DNA of 64,000 nt from Varanus komodoensis (Eukaryota; Chordata; Lepidosauria; Squamata; Varanidae), in assembly GCF_004798865.1 (NCBI RefSeq), contig NW_025335268.1:72430546-72494545 (forward strand), written 5' to 3'. Shown piece by piece: positions 43,991-53,759 of this stretch. The notes below the pieces were generated by a model that ran no database searches, had not been told where the DNA came from, and was given only the letters and a program-made list of their open reading frames with translations. Made by a program: the position numbers and the translations under genes. Position 1 is the stretch's first letter. Each line of letters opens with the position of its first letter.

Positions 43991-44343
43991 GTCTGGGAAG
44001 AAATGGCTTCAAATCCTACCTTGTGGTGCCACCTACAGGAGGCCAAAAATTTCACCGTGGCAGAAGATTGTTTGAGAATGGTGGGGAGGGGTCGTCGGTG
44101 GTCTTCTTCCCCTTTTGGCTGGTCTCACCAAACTTTGCCATCTCTGGGAGCTTTGCAGGATGTTGCCAAGTGCTCCCTTGAGCTTGGAAGACTTGCATTC
44201 ATGGGATCAGCATTGATCCCATGAAGCTGAAAGCAGCAAAGAGCCCTTCATGCATCAAGGAAGAACCTAAGAGGAGCTGCGCTAAAAGGCTGCCTTGTCC
44301 AGCTTTCAGCTCCCACAGTCGCCAGGCATAGCCCAGTGGGAAT
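43991..44343. other. No gene recognised
   Basis: Contains a short inverted repeat ATGGGATCAG/TGATCCCAT at about 44201-44222. No exon. Confidence 0.4.
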
Positions 44344-44690
44344 CCTAGAATCATAGAAGAGCTGGAAGGGGCCATGAAGGCCATTCAGTCCAACCCCCTG
44401 CTGTTGCAGGACACCCCGTTCCACCACCATCCCACTCAGATGGCTGTCCAGTTTCACCTTGAATGTCTCCAGTGTGGGAGAGCCCCCCACCTCTCCAGGC
44501 AGCTGGTCCCACTGCCCTATTGCTCTGACAGTGAGGAAGCTCTTCCTGATGTCCAGCCTGAATCTGGGTTGTCGCAACCTGAGTTGATTATGTCCTACAC
44601 TCCTGTATCAGTGAGAAGAGATCTTGACCTTCCTCTTTGTGACCGCCTTTGAGCTACTTCTAGAGTGATAGCATGTCCCCACAGCATCCT
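44344..44690 (-). repeat. CR1-type LINE 3' end (family B)
   Basis: ATCATAGAAGAGCTGGAAGG at the terminus. On the minus strand the ORF2 end has WDQLPGEVGGSPTLETFKVK and FRLDIRKSFLTVRA, still open over ~100 codons. Upstream truncation near 44690. Confidence 0.9.
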
Positions 44691-44739
44691 CTTGCCCATG
44701 TTCCCCAGCAGCCAGCATACCACCTCAGATACTAGGCAT

Positions 44740-45065
44740 GTCTGGGTTAAGAGAATATGTTAACCCACTCTCAAAGGTTCCATATGGGTTGTATGTGGGT
44801 TATCACCAAATCATGGGTTGTTGTTGAAATGGGGGTAACTGTGTTGCTAAAACCCAGCTGTGCTGCCTAGCCATGACTTCTTAACCACAAACCACCCATG
44901 GAGAGAACTCATGGTTTATGGATGGGTTATCCACCATCACAGCTTGACTCAAGCAGCACAATAAGTACATTGCAACAGCAGCCCACACTCAGTCCATACT
45001 GAACCCTTGAATCACATTGTCTGACCCCATTCACTGCCTCTGATCATGGGTTGTTGTCACGAGGC
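44740..45065. mobile_element. Possible non-autonomous DNA transposon rich in TGGGTT/AACCCA
   Basis: At least six GGGTT words and several AACCC or AACCAC words lie in both orientations within 325 bp (for example CATGGGTTGTTG at about 44812 and again at about 45043). Dense short subterminal repeats are typical of some hAT-like MITEs. Exact termini and a target duplication were not found. Confidence 0.35.
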
Positions 45066-45369
45066 AAATGGAGTATTATTTTAGAACTGGGGAAATGCTG
45101 CTTTTTCTCCTTGCGTATGTTAGCTGTCCCAGTGGGGCATTGCTCCACCTAGAGGCCATGTAGTGGAAAGCGGAAAAGGAAAAGTATGTCAGTCCTGAGA
45201 CAAAAGTGGAAGTGAGCACCTCACACAGAGAGGGAAACAAAAGGAAGGCAGTTCCCAGGGGAGTTAGGTGCTGATTGAAATAAGCCGAACCCATCAACAA
45301 ATTTAAAAAAAAATCATATATTTGCACCCCGATCCCAAGCAATACTGCATAATTGGACCAAGATCCATT
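45066..45369. other. No gene recognised
   Basis: Unique-looking; a poly-A tract at about 45303-45312. Confidence 0.4.
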
Positions 45370-45959
45370 CCAGGGCTGGGTTGGCACCTCCGCTCAGCTC
45401 TCCCAAGGCCCTCCTTTGGAGTGCCGTCTTCCCAAAACTTTTCTCGAGTTATTTCGGCACAGCTTGTGTTTGCATTGCGCCGGCTTCCTCGCATAAGCAC
45501 CCTCAATCAAAAGCCCGCAATTTCCCCGGTGTGCTAAATGCCACAGCGACATGATGAAGGTGGCGATGATCACAACGACGGGGATAATGACCCATCTTGC
45601 TGATGAGTCGTCAGCGAACTCCGCAAAGCCCCCCTCACCTGATTAGGCCCTTCTGACACCTCGCCCAGGTGCCAGGCGCTCAGATCCACGTCCTCGTCTT
45701 GGGCACCTGCTCCCGAGGTGCCCGACCCCTGTCAAGTCGTCACCGCTGCAGAAGGAAGCGGGCGAAGTGGGGGCCTCGAAGGAGAAGCAGGGCAACACTT
45801 CCGAGAAGAAAACACCTTCGTCAACTTTCTGAGCTTTTCCTGTTGCGGGGAGCGGCTCTTCCTGAGCTGCTGGAGAACTTCTCACACGTCCGAACCCCAT
45901 TCTGCAAAATGGCCCATTCGTTCTGCTGAGCATGGGCAGAGAAGCCCTGCAAAGTTTCT
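45370..45959. promoter_or_regulatory. CpG-containing unique block, candidate regulatory DNA
   Basis: Higher CpG density than its surroundings, e.g. TCTCGAGTTATTTCGGCAC, GCATTGCGCCGGCTTCC and TGATGAGTCGTCAGCGAAC. Too weak for a CpG island. Open frames of 81-96 codons are unrecognised. Confidence 0.25.
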
Positions 45960-46074
45960 GTAATTCTTATCTGGCCTTTCTATTGTGTTTTTATTGCATT
46001 TTGTGTTTTGTTGTAAACTTCCTGGAGAGTTATGGGTATTGGGTGGTATAAAGATGATGACGATGATGATGATG
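45960..46074 (+). repeat. L2-like LINE 3' tail with (GAT)n end
   Basis: 'TGTTGTAAACTTCCTGGAG ... GTATTGGGTGGTATAAA' followed by (GATGAC/GAT)n at 46051-46074. A CR1 copy is embedded in this microsatellite. Confidence 0.65.
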
Positions 46075-46394
46075 CATAGAAACAGAGCGAGTCAGAAGGG
46101 GCCTCCCGGGCCATCTAGTCTGACCTCTGGCACCAGCCGGCTCTGCTCACGACATGCCCACCATGTGGACGTCCAGCCTGTCCTTGAACACCCACACCGA
46201 TGGGGCCTCAACGACCTCTCGTGGGAGCCCATTCCACACCCTCGGGGTCCTGACTGTCAGGAAGGGCTTCCTGGCATCCAAATGCAACCTGGGTTCCCTG
46301 AGCTTTGCTCCGTTGGAGCGCATCCTGCCTTCCTCTGCAGGGGAGAACAGGTCTCTCCCCACCTCCGTGTGGCACCCCCTCACATACCTGTATG
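46075..46394 (-). repeat. CR1-type LINE 3' end (family A), inserted in a (GAT)n tail
   Basis: Minus strand: intact frame YRYVRGCHTEVGRDLFSPAE through FKDRLDVHMVGMS to its stop, then the TCAGACTAGATGGCCC tail and TTTCTATG. GAT/GAC microsatellite lies on both sides, so the element landed inside the simple repeat. Because the repeat stays open, a 174-codon frame appears, but only its end is CR1. Confidence 0.93.
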
Positions 46395-46475
46395 AAAATG
46401 ATGATGACAATGACGATGACGACGGGAAGAGGAGGAAGGGGAAGGGGAAGGGGAAGGAGAAGGAGAAGATATTGT
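46395..46475. repeat. (GAT/GAC)n and (GGGAAG)n simple repeats
   Basis: Continuation of the interrupted trinucleotide repeat, grading into a purine-only GGGAAG/GAGAAG run. Confidence 0.9.
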
Positions 46476-47195
46476 TGGAAGACGCCATGGACACAGCCCA
46501 TTTCTCTTCTCTCAGTCCTCCTCTCTTACTCACTGATTCGTTCATCCAAATGTTGGACCAGGCAGTGCAGTTTTCGTACTCCTTATTCTCTGAAAGGAAC
46601 CCCCAGCATGTTACCAAAGCAACTGCACAACACACAGCAAAATCTCCCCCTCCCCATTGGGCCACCTCCAAGTGGGGTGAGGAACTTGGGGCCCCCAGTT
46701 TTGCTCACTCCCAGACTATTTCCCCATTCTCTTGCCCAGGCCAGCCCTATCTTGGGGCAGATGGGTGCTGGAGTGCAGCAGGGGCAGCTGCCCAGCTGTT
46801 CTCATGACCCTTCCACCGTCGCCCTCTGCTGGAGGAGAGAGCTATACCTGCCACAAGTCGGGCTGGTCCTCCTAGTCTAGCTTGCTGTGTCGAGTGTGGA
46901 TTAGGGTAGCCAAGTAGAAAGGACAGTCCTCTGTTTGAAAAGCTTGCCAACCCAGTTTAAACTCCAGTTTAAAGACAAAGAACCATCTGAAGGAAGAGGC
47001 AAGGGACCCTGACGTTGTCCATCAACGGCATCTGGACAGTGGAATGAGCAATCCAGTGGAATGAGCAATCCAGTCGGTCTTCCTACAAAGCTGGGATGCA
47101 TTACATTTCTATTTAAATTGACATTCTTGCCTCTAAATTTTAATATATGCATAGACTTAGCATATGAAAACGTTATACAAATTGCCATCACTATT
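46476..47195. other. No gene recognised
   Basis: Unique-looking sequence. A tandem 'TCCAGTGGAATGAGCAA'-type word is duplicated at 47036-47070. Confidence 0.4.
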
Positions 47196-47430
47196 ATTTT
47201 ACTTTTTATTAGATTTATATCCTGCCTTTTTTCTTATAAAGAACTCAAAGTGACTTACATCTTTCTCCTCCTTGTGCTTTCAATCTTATCCCCGTGAGAA
47301 CAACCCTGCAAGGTAGGCTGGGCTAAGAATCTGTGACTGGCCCAAACTCACCCATGGGGCTGAGTGGGGATTAGAACTCAGATCACCTAAGTCCCAGTCC
47401 CATGCTCTTAACCACTACACTCACTGCTTT
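47196..47430 (-). repeat. tRNA-derived CORE-type SINE
   Basis: Minus strand: GTGGTTAAGAGCATGGGAC head, B-box-like GAGTTCTAATCCCC, core with 'GGGTGAGTTTGGGCCAGTC', tail 'TTTATAAGAAAAAAGGCAGG'. Near full length. Confidence 0.85.
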
Positions 47431-47432
47431 GG

Positions 47433-47830
47433 GTAATTAATTATTATTAATTTCATTTCCATACTGCCCAACAACCAAAGCTCTCTGTGGAGTTCACAGC
47501 AATTCCTAACAAGAGCAATAATAGAATAGATAATCATAAATACAATGCCATAATTTGATTCAATGACATGCAGGATGAAACTTCTGATGTACAAAATGTA
47601 AAGCAATTTTAAAAATTGAAACCATTTGTATAAAAATTAGGTGCATTTGGTTAGCTGGCATGTCCCATTATATGCCGTCGCATGTCTGGCAGAAGAAGGA
47701 AGTCTTAACCTGATGTCAAAATATACCAATGTTTGTGCCTGGCAGGCCTCAGTGCGGAGATCATTCCAAAATCGGGGGCCACCACGGAGAAGGCCCTCTC
47801 CCTTCTTGCCTCCATCCTGGCCTTCTTGGA
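47433..47830 (-). repeat. Old L2-type LINE 3' end
   Basis: Antisense tail TTTCCATACTGCCCAACAAC, AT-rich UTR, then 'GGGGGCCACCACGGAGAAGG', the AFSVVAP region, at 47778-47797. Frames broken. Confidence 0.65.
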
Positions 47831-47967
47831 GGTGCTACTTTGCCTTCCTTTTGCAGGAAGGTGTTCCTCTTTGGGGGCGAACCTGTTTGCTCTACTTCGG
47901 CCATGTGCAAGTGATCACGCTAAGTCTGCTGTCCTCTCATCGGAGTTGGGATACAACTGAATCATCC

Positions 47968-48125
47968 ATTTATTTATTTATTTAGAGTTTTTGTATGCCG
48001 TCCCATCGCTTATAGCCTCGGGATGGCTCACATGAAATAAATAAACATAATACATAATACATAATAATACAATTAAAAACCCAGAATCACCCAGGCTGCA
48101 AAATTAAAACCTATAGATATTATTA
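47968..48125 (-). repeat. L2-type LINE 3' end, tail-side part of an interrupted copy
   Basis: (ATTT)n, 'TATGCCGTCCCATCGCTTAT ... CGGGATGGCTCAC', then AT-rich 3' UTR ending in the left target-site duplication at 48112-48125. The body of the same L2 resumes at 48462. Confidence 0.9.
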
Positions 48126-48447
48126 AAAGGTAAAGGTTTCCCCTTGACTCTAGGGGGTGGTGCTCATCTCCGTTTCCTGGCCGAGGGAGCCAGCGTTTGT
48201 CCGCAGACAGTCTCCATATTCATGTGGCTGGCATGACTAAACACCAAAGTGCACGGAACGCTGTTACCTGCCCACCGAAGTGGCACCTTTTCATCTACTT
48301 GTATTTGCATGCTTTCGAACTGCAAGGTCAGCAGGAGTTGGGACGGAGCAACGAGAACTCATCCCGTTGTGCAGATTCGAACTGGTGACCTTTTGATCAA
48401 CCAGCCCAGCAGCACAGCGGTTTAAACCACTGCGCCACCTGCATCCC
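48126..48447 (-). repeat. Sauria SINE, apparently full length
   Basis: On the minus strand: tRNA-like head with GGTGGCGCAGTGGTTTAAAC and B box GTTCGAATCTG, a body containing 'GGTAACAGCGTTCCGTGCAC', and the Bov-B-type 3' end finishing GGGGAAACCTTTACCTTT. A perfect 14-bp duplication TATAGATATTATTA flanks it (48112-48125 and 48448-48461). Sauria SINEs are a squamate family mobilised by Bov-B LINEs. The intact duplication and complete ends indicate a fairly recent insertion into an older L2. Confidence 0.95.
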
Positions 48448-48461
48448 TATAGATATTATTA

Positions 48462-48780
48462 CTAGTTGTTAAAACATTGTTTGAATAAAAAGTCTTAGCC
48501 TGGCGCCAAAAAGCAAATAATGATGGCGCCAGGTGGACCTCTCTGGGGAGTGCATTCCATAGATGGGGCGTCACTGCAGAAAAAGCCCTCCTCCGGGTAC
48601 TCACCCGCCTAATATCTTTCACGGAGGGCTCTTGGAGAAGGGCCTCCTTCACTGATCTCAGGGGGCGGGAGGGCATATATGGACACAAGCGCTCCTTTAG
48701 ATAATCAGGTCCCCAGCCGTTAAGGGCTTTATAGGAGATAACTAGTACCTTGAATTGAGCCCGGACTTCGATGGGAAGTC
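48462..48780 (-). repeat. L2-type LINE 3' end, coding part of the interrupted copy
   Basis: Minus strand encodes YMPSRPLRSVKEALLQEPSV, RRAFSAVTPHLWNALPREVH and LAPSLFAFWRQAKTFYSN. Farther upstream (to ~48770) VISYKALNG-like sequence follows. It is the same insertion as 47968-48125. Confidence 0.9.
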
Positions 48781-49354
48781 AGTGAAGCTGGTAGAGGACT
48801 GGGGTTATGTGAGAATAACACCCAGTTCCCGTCAACAACCAGACACCTTCTGTACAACAGCTGCGAAGACAACACCATCTTTCCTTTCACTTAAGGCAGA
48901 ACAACATCTTGATCCAGTCCTCATAACAGGAGGAAGAGACTTTCATTACATCCACGTTAAAAGCCTTTCCCTTCCATTTATTCTTCTTTATATCCCTAAG
49001 AGGAGACTGTAAGAGTGACACTTTCTGATTTGGCCAATGCTAAGAGGACCTTGGAAAGCAAAAGATGCATTTCTGTTTAGCACCAAGGGATGCGAAAGGG
49101 GCAAACGGTCTTGTAGGTCACTTGTTGCCAGAGAATTTTAAAACTCGACTGGACAGATCTGAGAGCAAGGAGGAATCTGTCTGGACATGCAACAGAACAG
49201 CAGTAGCAGTGAGCGAGTAGCAGCGGACGCCTTGGAACGGCATTCGCCGTCTAAAAATCTTGCCCATGATATCAGTGGCTCTATTTTTCTGGTGATTTTA
49301 GAATTGAAGAAAGGGTCTCTTCGAGTCATGAACTGCATCAGTATCAAGGAGAAG
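48781..49354. other. No gene recognised
   Basis: Unique-looking sequence without a supported feature. Confidence 0.4.
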
Positions 49355-49900
49355 GAATCATAGATTAGTAGAGCTGGAAGGGGCCATGAAGGCCATCAGG
49401 TCCATCCCCTGCTATTGCAGGACACCAAGTGACACCATCCCACTCAGGTGGCTGCCCAGTTTTGCCTTGAGTGTCTCCAGTGTGGGAGAGCCCCCCACCT
49501 CTCCAGGAAGCTGGTCCCACTGCCGTATCGCTCTGACTGCAAGGAAGTTCTTCCTGATGTCCACCTGAATCTGGGCTGTCAGAGCTTAAATGGATTATTC
49601 CGTGTCCTGCACTCTGGGATCAGCAAGAAGAGATCTTGGCCTTCCTCTTTGTGACCGCCTTTGAGGTACCTATAGAGGGATCTCATGTCCCCCCTCAGTC
49701 TTCTCTTCCCAAGGCTGAACATGCCCAGCTCTCTCCATCTCTCCTCACAGGGCAGGGTTTCCAAACCCTGGGTCATTTTTGTTACCCTCCACTGGACCCT
49801 TTCTAATTTACCTGCATCTTTCTTAATTCTTGGTGCCCGGAACTGGACACAGTATTCCAGGTGAAGTCTGACTAGTGAGGAGTATAGAAGAACGACAAGA
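49355..49900 (-). repeat. CR1-type LINE 3' end (family B), longest copy
   Basis: Minus strand encodes SLVRLHLEYCVQFRAPRIKK (end of the RT domain), then WRELGMFSLGKRRLRGDM and YRYLKGGHKEEGQDLF in one open frame of ~119 codons. The final part continues in other frames. The terminus is GGAATCATAGATTAGTAGAG. Confidence 0.93.
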
Positions 49901-50029
49901 GAAGTGGACTTAAAAAGAAACAAGGAGTATACCCCCACCTACCCCCTAAAAAGCCAGCCATGGAAGGCAAATGCAGGGTAGAGGGGAGTGGGGAATAAAG
50001 TTGGGAAGAACTACTCCACCGAAATCAGG

Positions 50030-50165
50030 CTAAGCAATTGGCGGACCTCTAGAACAATGCAGGACTACAATGCCTATCATCCCCACCCACCAGCTATACT
50101 GGCTAGGGCTTGTGGGCACTGCAGCCCAGCAACATCTGGAGGACCACCAATTGCCCAGCTTTGCC
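50030..50165. repeat. Palindromic family D, near-complete foldback copy
   Basis: Left arm 'GCAATTGGCGGACCTCTAGA ... GGACTACAATGCCTATCATC' and right arm 'GGGCACTGCAGCCCAGCAAC ... GGAGGACCACCAATTGCCC' are imperfect reverse complements of about 50 bp around a short loop. Confidence 0.7.
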
Positions 50166-50559
50166 CTAAATTCTCCCGATGTGGCAGGTATAGAATATAT
50201 CCTGAATACTCGAATATTTGCCAAGATGAGATTGGACAGCCGATGATGTTCTTTGACATCATTTGACAGTTGCGATGCAACAAGATGTAATATGATTCAG
50301 AATGTCTTGTTGCAGTGGGCTTTTAACACTGGATAATTTGCTCTCCTGGTTGCATTATTTCAGTCTGGGTTTTTTTGCTGATGTGGGCTGCTTTGGGCTG
50401 CTCTTTTTTTTCTTCACTCATTTTCCTTTTATTTTGCTGCTGTGAGTTGCTTCTGGGGCAGATATTTCGGGATGAAAAGCAGTTTAAACCTGCCAAGAAG
50501 TGACTCCCACTTACACTCAATGCAGCCAGGCCCCTGGCGTGTTTAGGACTGCAGTCTTA
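50166..50559. other. No gene recognised
   Basis: AT-rich unique-looking sequence with a T8 tract near 50405. Confidence 0.4.
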
Positions 50560-50650
50560 CGGTGCAATTCTATGCGTGTCTACTTAGCACTAAGTCCCAT
50601 GGAGTTCAATGGGGGTTCTTCCCCAGTAAGTAAGATAGGATTGCCATCTC
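50560..50650. repeat. Palindromic family E (foldback repeat)
   Basis: 'GGTGCAATTCTATGCGTGTC', 'ACTAAGTCCCATGGAGTTC', 'AATGGGGGTTCTTCCCCAG' and 'AAGATAGGATTGCC': outer GCAAT..ATTGC and inner CCCAT..ATGGG pair as a foldback. Related to 42885-42980. Confidence 0.65.
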
Positions 50651-50699
50651 GAAGAGAAATCCTGCATGTGATTATTCAGAAGACACATTGCACCTTGTA

Positions 50700-51110
50700 G
50701 CCTTCGGTGGCAAACCGGAATTTTATTTTTTTTTCCTAACATAAAAAATATTTGCTTTTGCCTTAGTAGAAAGCATTAAGCCAGGGATAACTCTGCAATG
50801 TGTGCTTTTTACCCCCAAAGAAACTCAAACTTTTCCTCAAGAAGAAAGCTCATACCGAACTCTTCTGCAAATTATGCACATCCTTTTCTCTTTTATTATT
50901 GATTCATGTCTGCTTGCAAGTGTGAGCGAAAGGGGGGGGGGTATGCCCTGGGAATACCTAATGAAGGGCGCTATCCCATAACTTCGCAAAATAAATTGAG
51001 TAAATATTTTTTTCCCTCATCGCACCAGGAGTCAATGGCAGGAGTCATCAGTGCCCCTGTGGCAAACTGCTGAGATAATAACTCAGACTTCTAAGCCATC
51101 ACCCAATTTT
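50700..51110. promoter_or_regulatory. Candidate conserved non-coding block
   Basis: Repeat-free AT-rich sequence with TCTGCAAATTATGCAC, TTTATTATTGATTCATG, CCTAATGAAGG, AAATAAATTGAGTAAATA and GAGATAATAACTC. A G10 run sits at about 50932-50941. Inferred from composition and motifs. Confidence 0.33.
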
Positions 51111-51139
51111 CCTCTTGGAAGTTTCCAAGTTTTCTCTTG

Positions 51140-51700
51140 CAGCCATGAGGATTGTTGTTGCTAATCACATCGCGACCCCATGGACAACATTCCTCCAGGC
51201 TCTCCTGTCCTCCACCATCCCCGGAGGCCACTCAAGCCCACTCCCACCGCCCCAGTGACCCCATCCAGCCACCTCATCCTCTGCCGTCCCCTCCTTCTTT
51301 TGCCCTCAATTGTTCCCAGCATCAGGCTCTTCTCCAGGGAGTCCTTCCTTCTCATTAGGTGGCCAAAGTATTTGAGTTTCACCTTCAGGATCTGGCCTTC
51401 TAAAGAGCAGTCAGGGCTGATCTCCTCTAGGACTGACCGGTTTGATTGCCTTGCAGTCCAAGGGACTCACAGGGGTCTCCTCCAGCACCACAATTCAAAG
51501 GCATCAATCCTTCGGCACTCAGCCTTCCTTATGGTCCAGCTTTCACAGCCATACACTGCAACTGGGAAAACCATAGCCTTGACTATACACACTTTTGTCA
51601 GCAGGGTGATGTCTCTGCTTTTTAGTATGCTGCCTAGATTTGCCATAGCTTTCCTCCCAAGGAGGACATCACCAGATGGCCATGAGGGCTAGGAGCTTGC
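51140..51700 (-). repeat. Bov-B/RTE LINE ORF2 C-terminal end, best copy
   Basis: Minus strand encodes LGSILKSRDITLLTKVCIVK, then MVFPVAVYGCESWTIRK, WCWRRPL, a stop where family members have an Arg (CGA to TGA near 51433), then KYFGHLMRRKDSLEKSLMLG and RRGRQRMRWLDGVTG. A one-base loss after LSGLRG shifts the last ~20 codons. The 3' UTR is the short 'GGGGTCGCGATGTGATTAGC' then CAACAACAA. This is the LINE family whose 3' end Sauria SINEs borrow. Confidence 0.93.
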
Positions 51701-52634
51701 TTATCTTAGCATGAACAGTCCCCTCAGGGTCAAGCAAATTCTACCAGATGCCATCAGTCTGACCTTTTCATCCGCCTGACACTTTCATCCCTTCCCCAAC
51801 CCTCCTCTCCACCCCCCACAAATCCAATCCCTGACCTGTGAGATATTCGTTGGACATTATCGGAGTCAAATAACGGGGGGAGGGGGGCTGTCATTTGCCC
51901 AAACAATACCAAAGGAAGCCATCAGCATATCTGAAGGCCAGCTGGATGCATGCGGGGCTGGTTAACCACGGGCGCCCCGGAACCTGTCGGGGGGAGTACC
52001 GATAAGGAAATGAAAGGCGTCCTCAGAGGAAGAAGCTTGCGCAACTGCACCGAGGGGCAGGTGGGCGGGCAAGACACAAAGAGCAGGAGCAGACGACGGC
52101 TTTGTCTTTTCCTGCATCCGAGGAGCACAAAGCTGGCCGGAGGGAGTGATCAATAGCAGATTCTGAAAGGGCTGATGACACGCGGCTCTGAAGGCGAAAG
52201 GAGGCCGGCCTCCCGACATGAGCCAGGCCGGCCCTTTCGAAGAGGGGGGGGGCCCTGGGCAGCTTGTAGCCGCAGGACGACTCGCTCAAGTGGGCTGCAC
52301 CTCTCAGCGTTTCCCAGCCCACATGGGGTGGCATCACCCAACGCGGCTGAAGGGCGCCATGTTGTTCTTCAGGCAGAAGTCCTGCAACTATTCTGGGTTG
52401 TGGGCATATATTAGAGGTCTTTTCCAGAAGCCTCTTCAGTGTGTAGGGGGCCTGGAGAGCCAGTGCGAGGGTGTAGGGAGCTCTGGATCAAAGGGACATG
52501 GCAGAGGCATTTGCAATCTTGGAGGTCATTTTAGGCACATTCACAACATTGTTGTGGAGTGTCAAGAATTCTTGCTTGGCTCCTCCATGACACACAGCAG
52601 AGGTGACATTCCCATGACCCTCGCACAAAGGAGG
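51701..52634. other. No gene recognised
   Basis: GC-rich in the middle (51950-52330), with overlapping frames of 63-104 codons on the minus strand and 179 on the plus strand, none recognised. Confidence 0.4.
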
Positions 52635-52765
52635 CATGGGTGGGGAATCTGTGGCCATCCTGATTTTGCTAGATTACAGCTTCCATCATCCCTGACTATT
52701 GGCCATGTTGGCCGGGGTGATGGGAGGTGTGCCCTAGCAACATCAGATGGGAGTTGAAGCCCAAG
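52635..52765. repeat. Palindromic family D, near-complete foldback copy
   Basis: Left arm 'CTGTGGCCATCCTGATTTTG ... TTCCATCATCCC', loop around GGCCATGTTGGCCGG, right arm 'GTGATGGGAGGTGTGCCC ... AACATCAGATGGG'. The arms pair over about 38 bp with mismatches. Confidence 0.75.
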
Positions 52766-52785
52766 AACCCTGATCAGAAACATCA

Positions 52786-53045
52786 AACATTAGCAAGTTT
52801 ATCCTCAGCTTTGGTTGCTTCTTGCTTTCTCATGATGTATCCAAAGTAAGGCAGCCGCAGTTTCTTCATTTTTGCTTCCAGAGCAAGTTCTGGCTGGATG
52901 GGATCCAGGAACCACTTGCTGCTCTTGCTCTCAGTCCGGGGGCCCGCAAAGCTCTCCTCCAGTGCGCTTTTGAGCATACCATACATATTTTTCCCCTGTC
53001 AGCTTTCATGCCCATGCAAAAGGTTCTAGGATGGAGTCATGTGGG
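52786..53045 (-). repeat. Bov-B/RTE LINE ORF2 fragment
   Basis: Minus strand encodes DPIQPELALEAKMKKLRLPY then FGYIMRKQEA, the RTE segment also seen at 31973-32345. More decayed than the 51140 copy. Confidence 0.8.
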
Positions 53046-53334
53046 TGAGCTTGGCCTTGGTCTCCATGAAACATCCCTACACCTGATACACTTTCGCTTT
53101 AATGGGAACCTCTCACAATGCTGCTCTTTGCGAAGCAAGCCACCCAGAGAAGCCCAGATTTATTCTGACTTACCTGACCCTTTTCTTGCTTCTTCCACCT
53201 TTCCCCTGGTGCAGCCTCTACCTCCACCTGATGCCCCCACCCCCCAAAAAAATTAAAACCTTTTTTTTTTACCAAAAATAACAGCATCCATAGCAGTGTA
53301 GAGCATGCAAAGACCCCAAGCACAGGTTGGTTTA
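53046..53334. other. No gene recognised
   Basis: Unique-looking, with a T10 tract near 53261. Confidence 0.4.
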
Positions 53335-53545
53335 TTATTTGCTATTTTTCATTCTGCTTTTTTCCTGCCTTTGTATTCTGCCTATTTTATATTCTGCCTT
53401 TTTTCCTGCAAAGGATGCAAAGCCATGTAAATCGTCGTCATCTCCCTCTCAGATTTATCCTCCCAACAAGGTAGATCAGGCTGAGGGTCTCTGACTAGAA
53501 CAAGCTTTGTGGCTTAGTGGGGACAAGAGCCAAGATTTCCTGGAT
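53335..53545 (-). repeat. tRNA-derived CORE-type SINE, degraded
   Basis: Antisense tail with the word TTCTGCCTTTTTTCCTGCAA (two partial repeats of TTCTGCC upstream), core remnant 'CAAGGTAGATCAGGCTGAGG', and head remnant GGGGACAAGAGCC. Confidence 0.65.
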
Positions 53546-53759
53546 CCCAAGAAACAGAAAAACAGGGATGGATTCTGACTTTTTTCCCTAGGGATTTTTG
53601 GAGCATCGAGTGGTAATCATGCTCTGCCTCAATCTTCCAGGCCCTCTCACCGCTACTTCCCAGTTTTCTCCCATGCCTTCCCATCTCTAGGAAGATAGGT
53701 GAGGGGGCTCTAGCATTTTTTGCAGCCCCCAAAATGGCCATTTTGACAGCAATGCCCAA

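Noticed and set aside
46147-46671. 174-codon minus-strand frame as a host gene
   Set aside because: Its C-terminal half is CR1 ORF2 and the rest reads through a simple repeat and flanking DNA.
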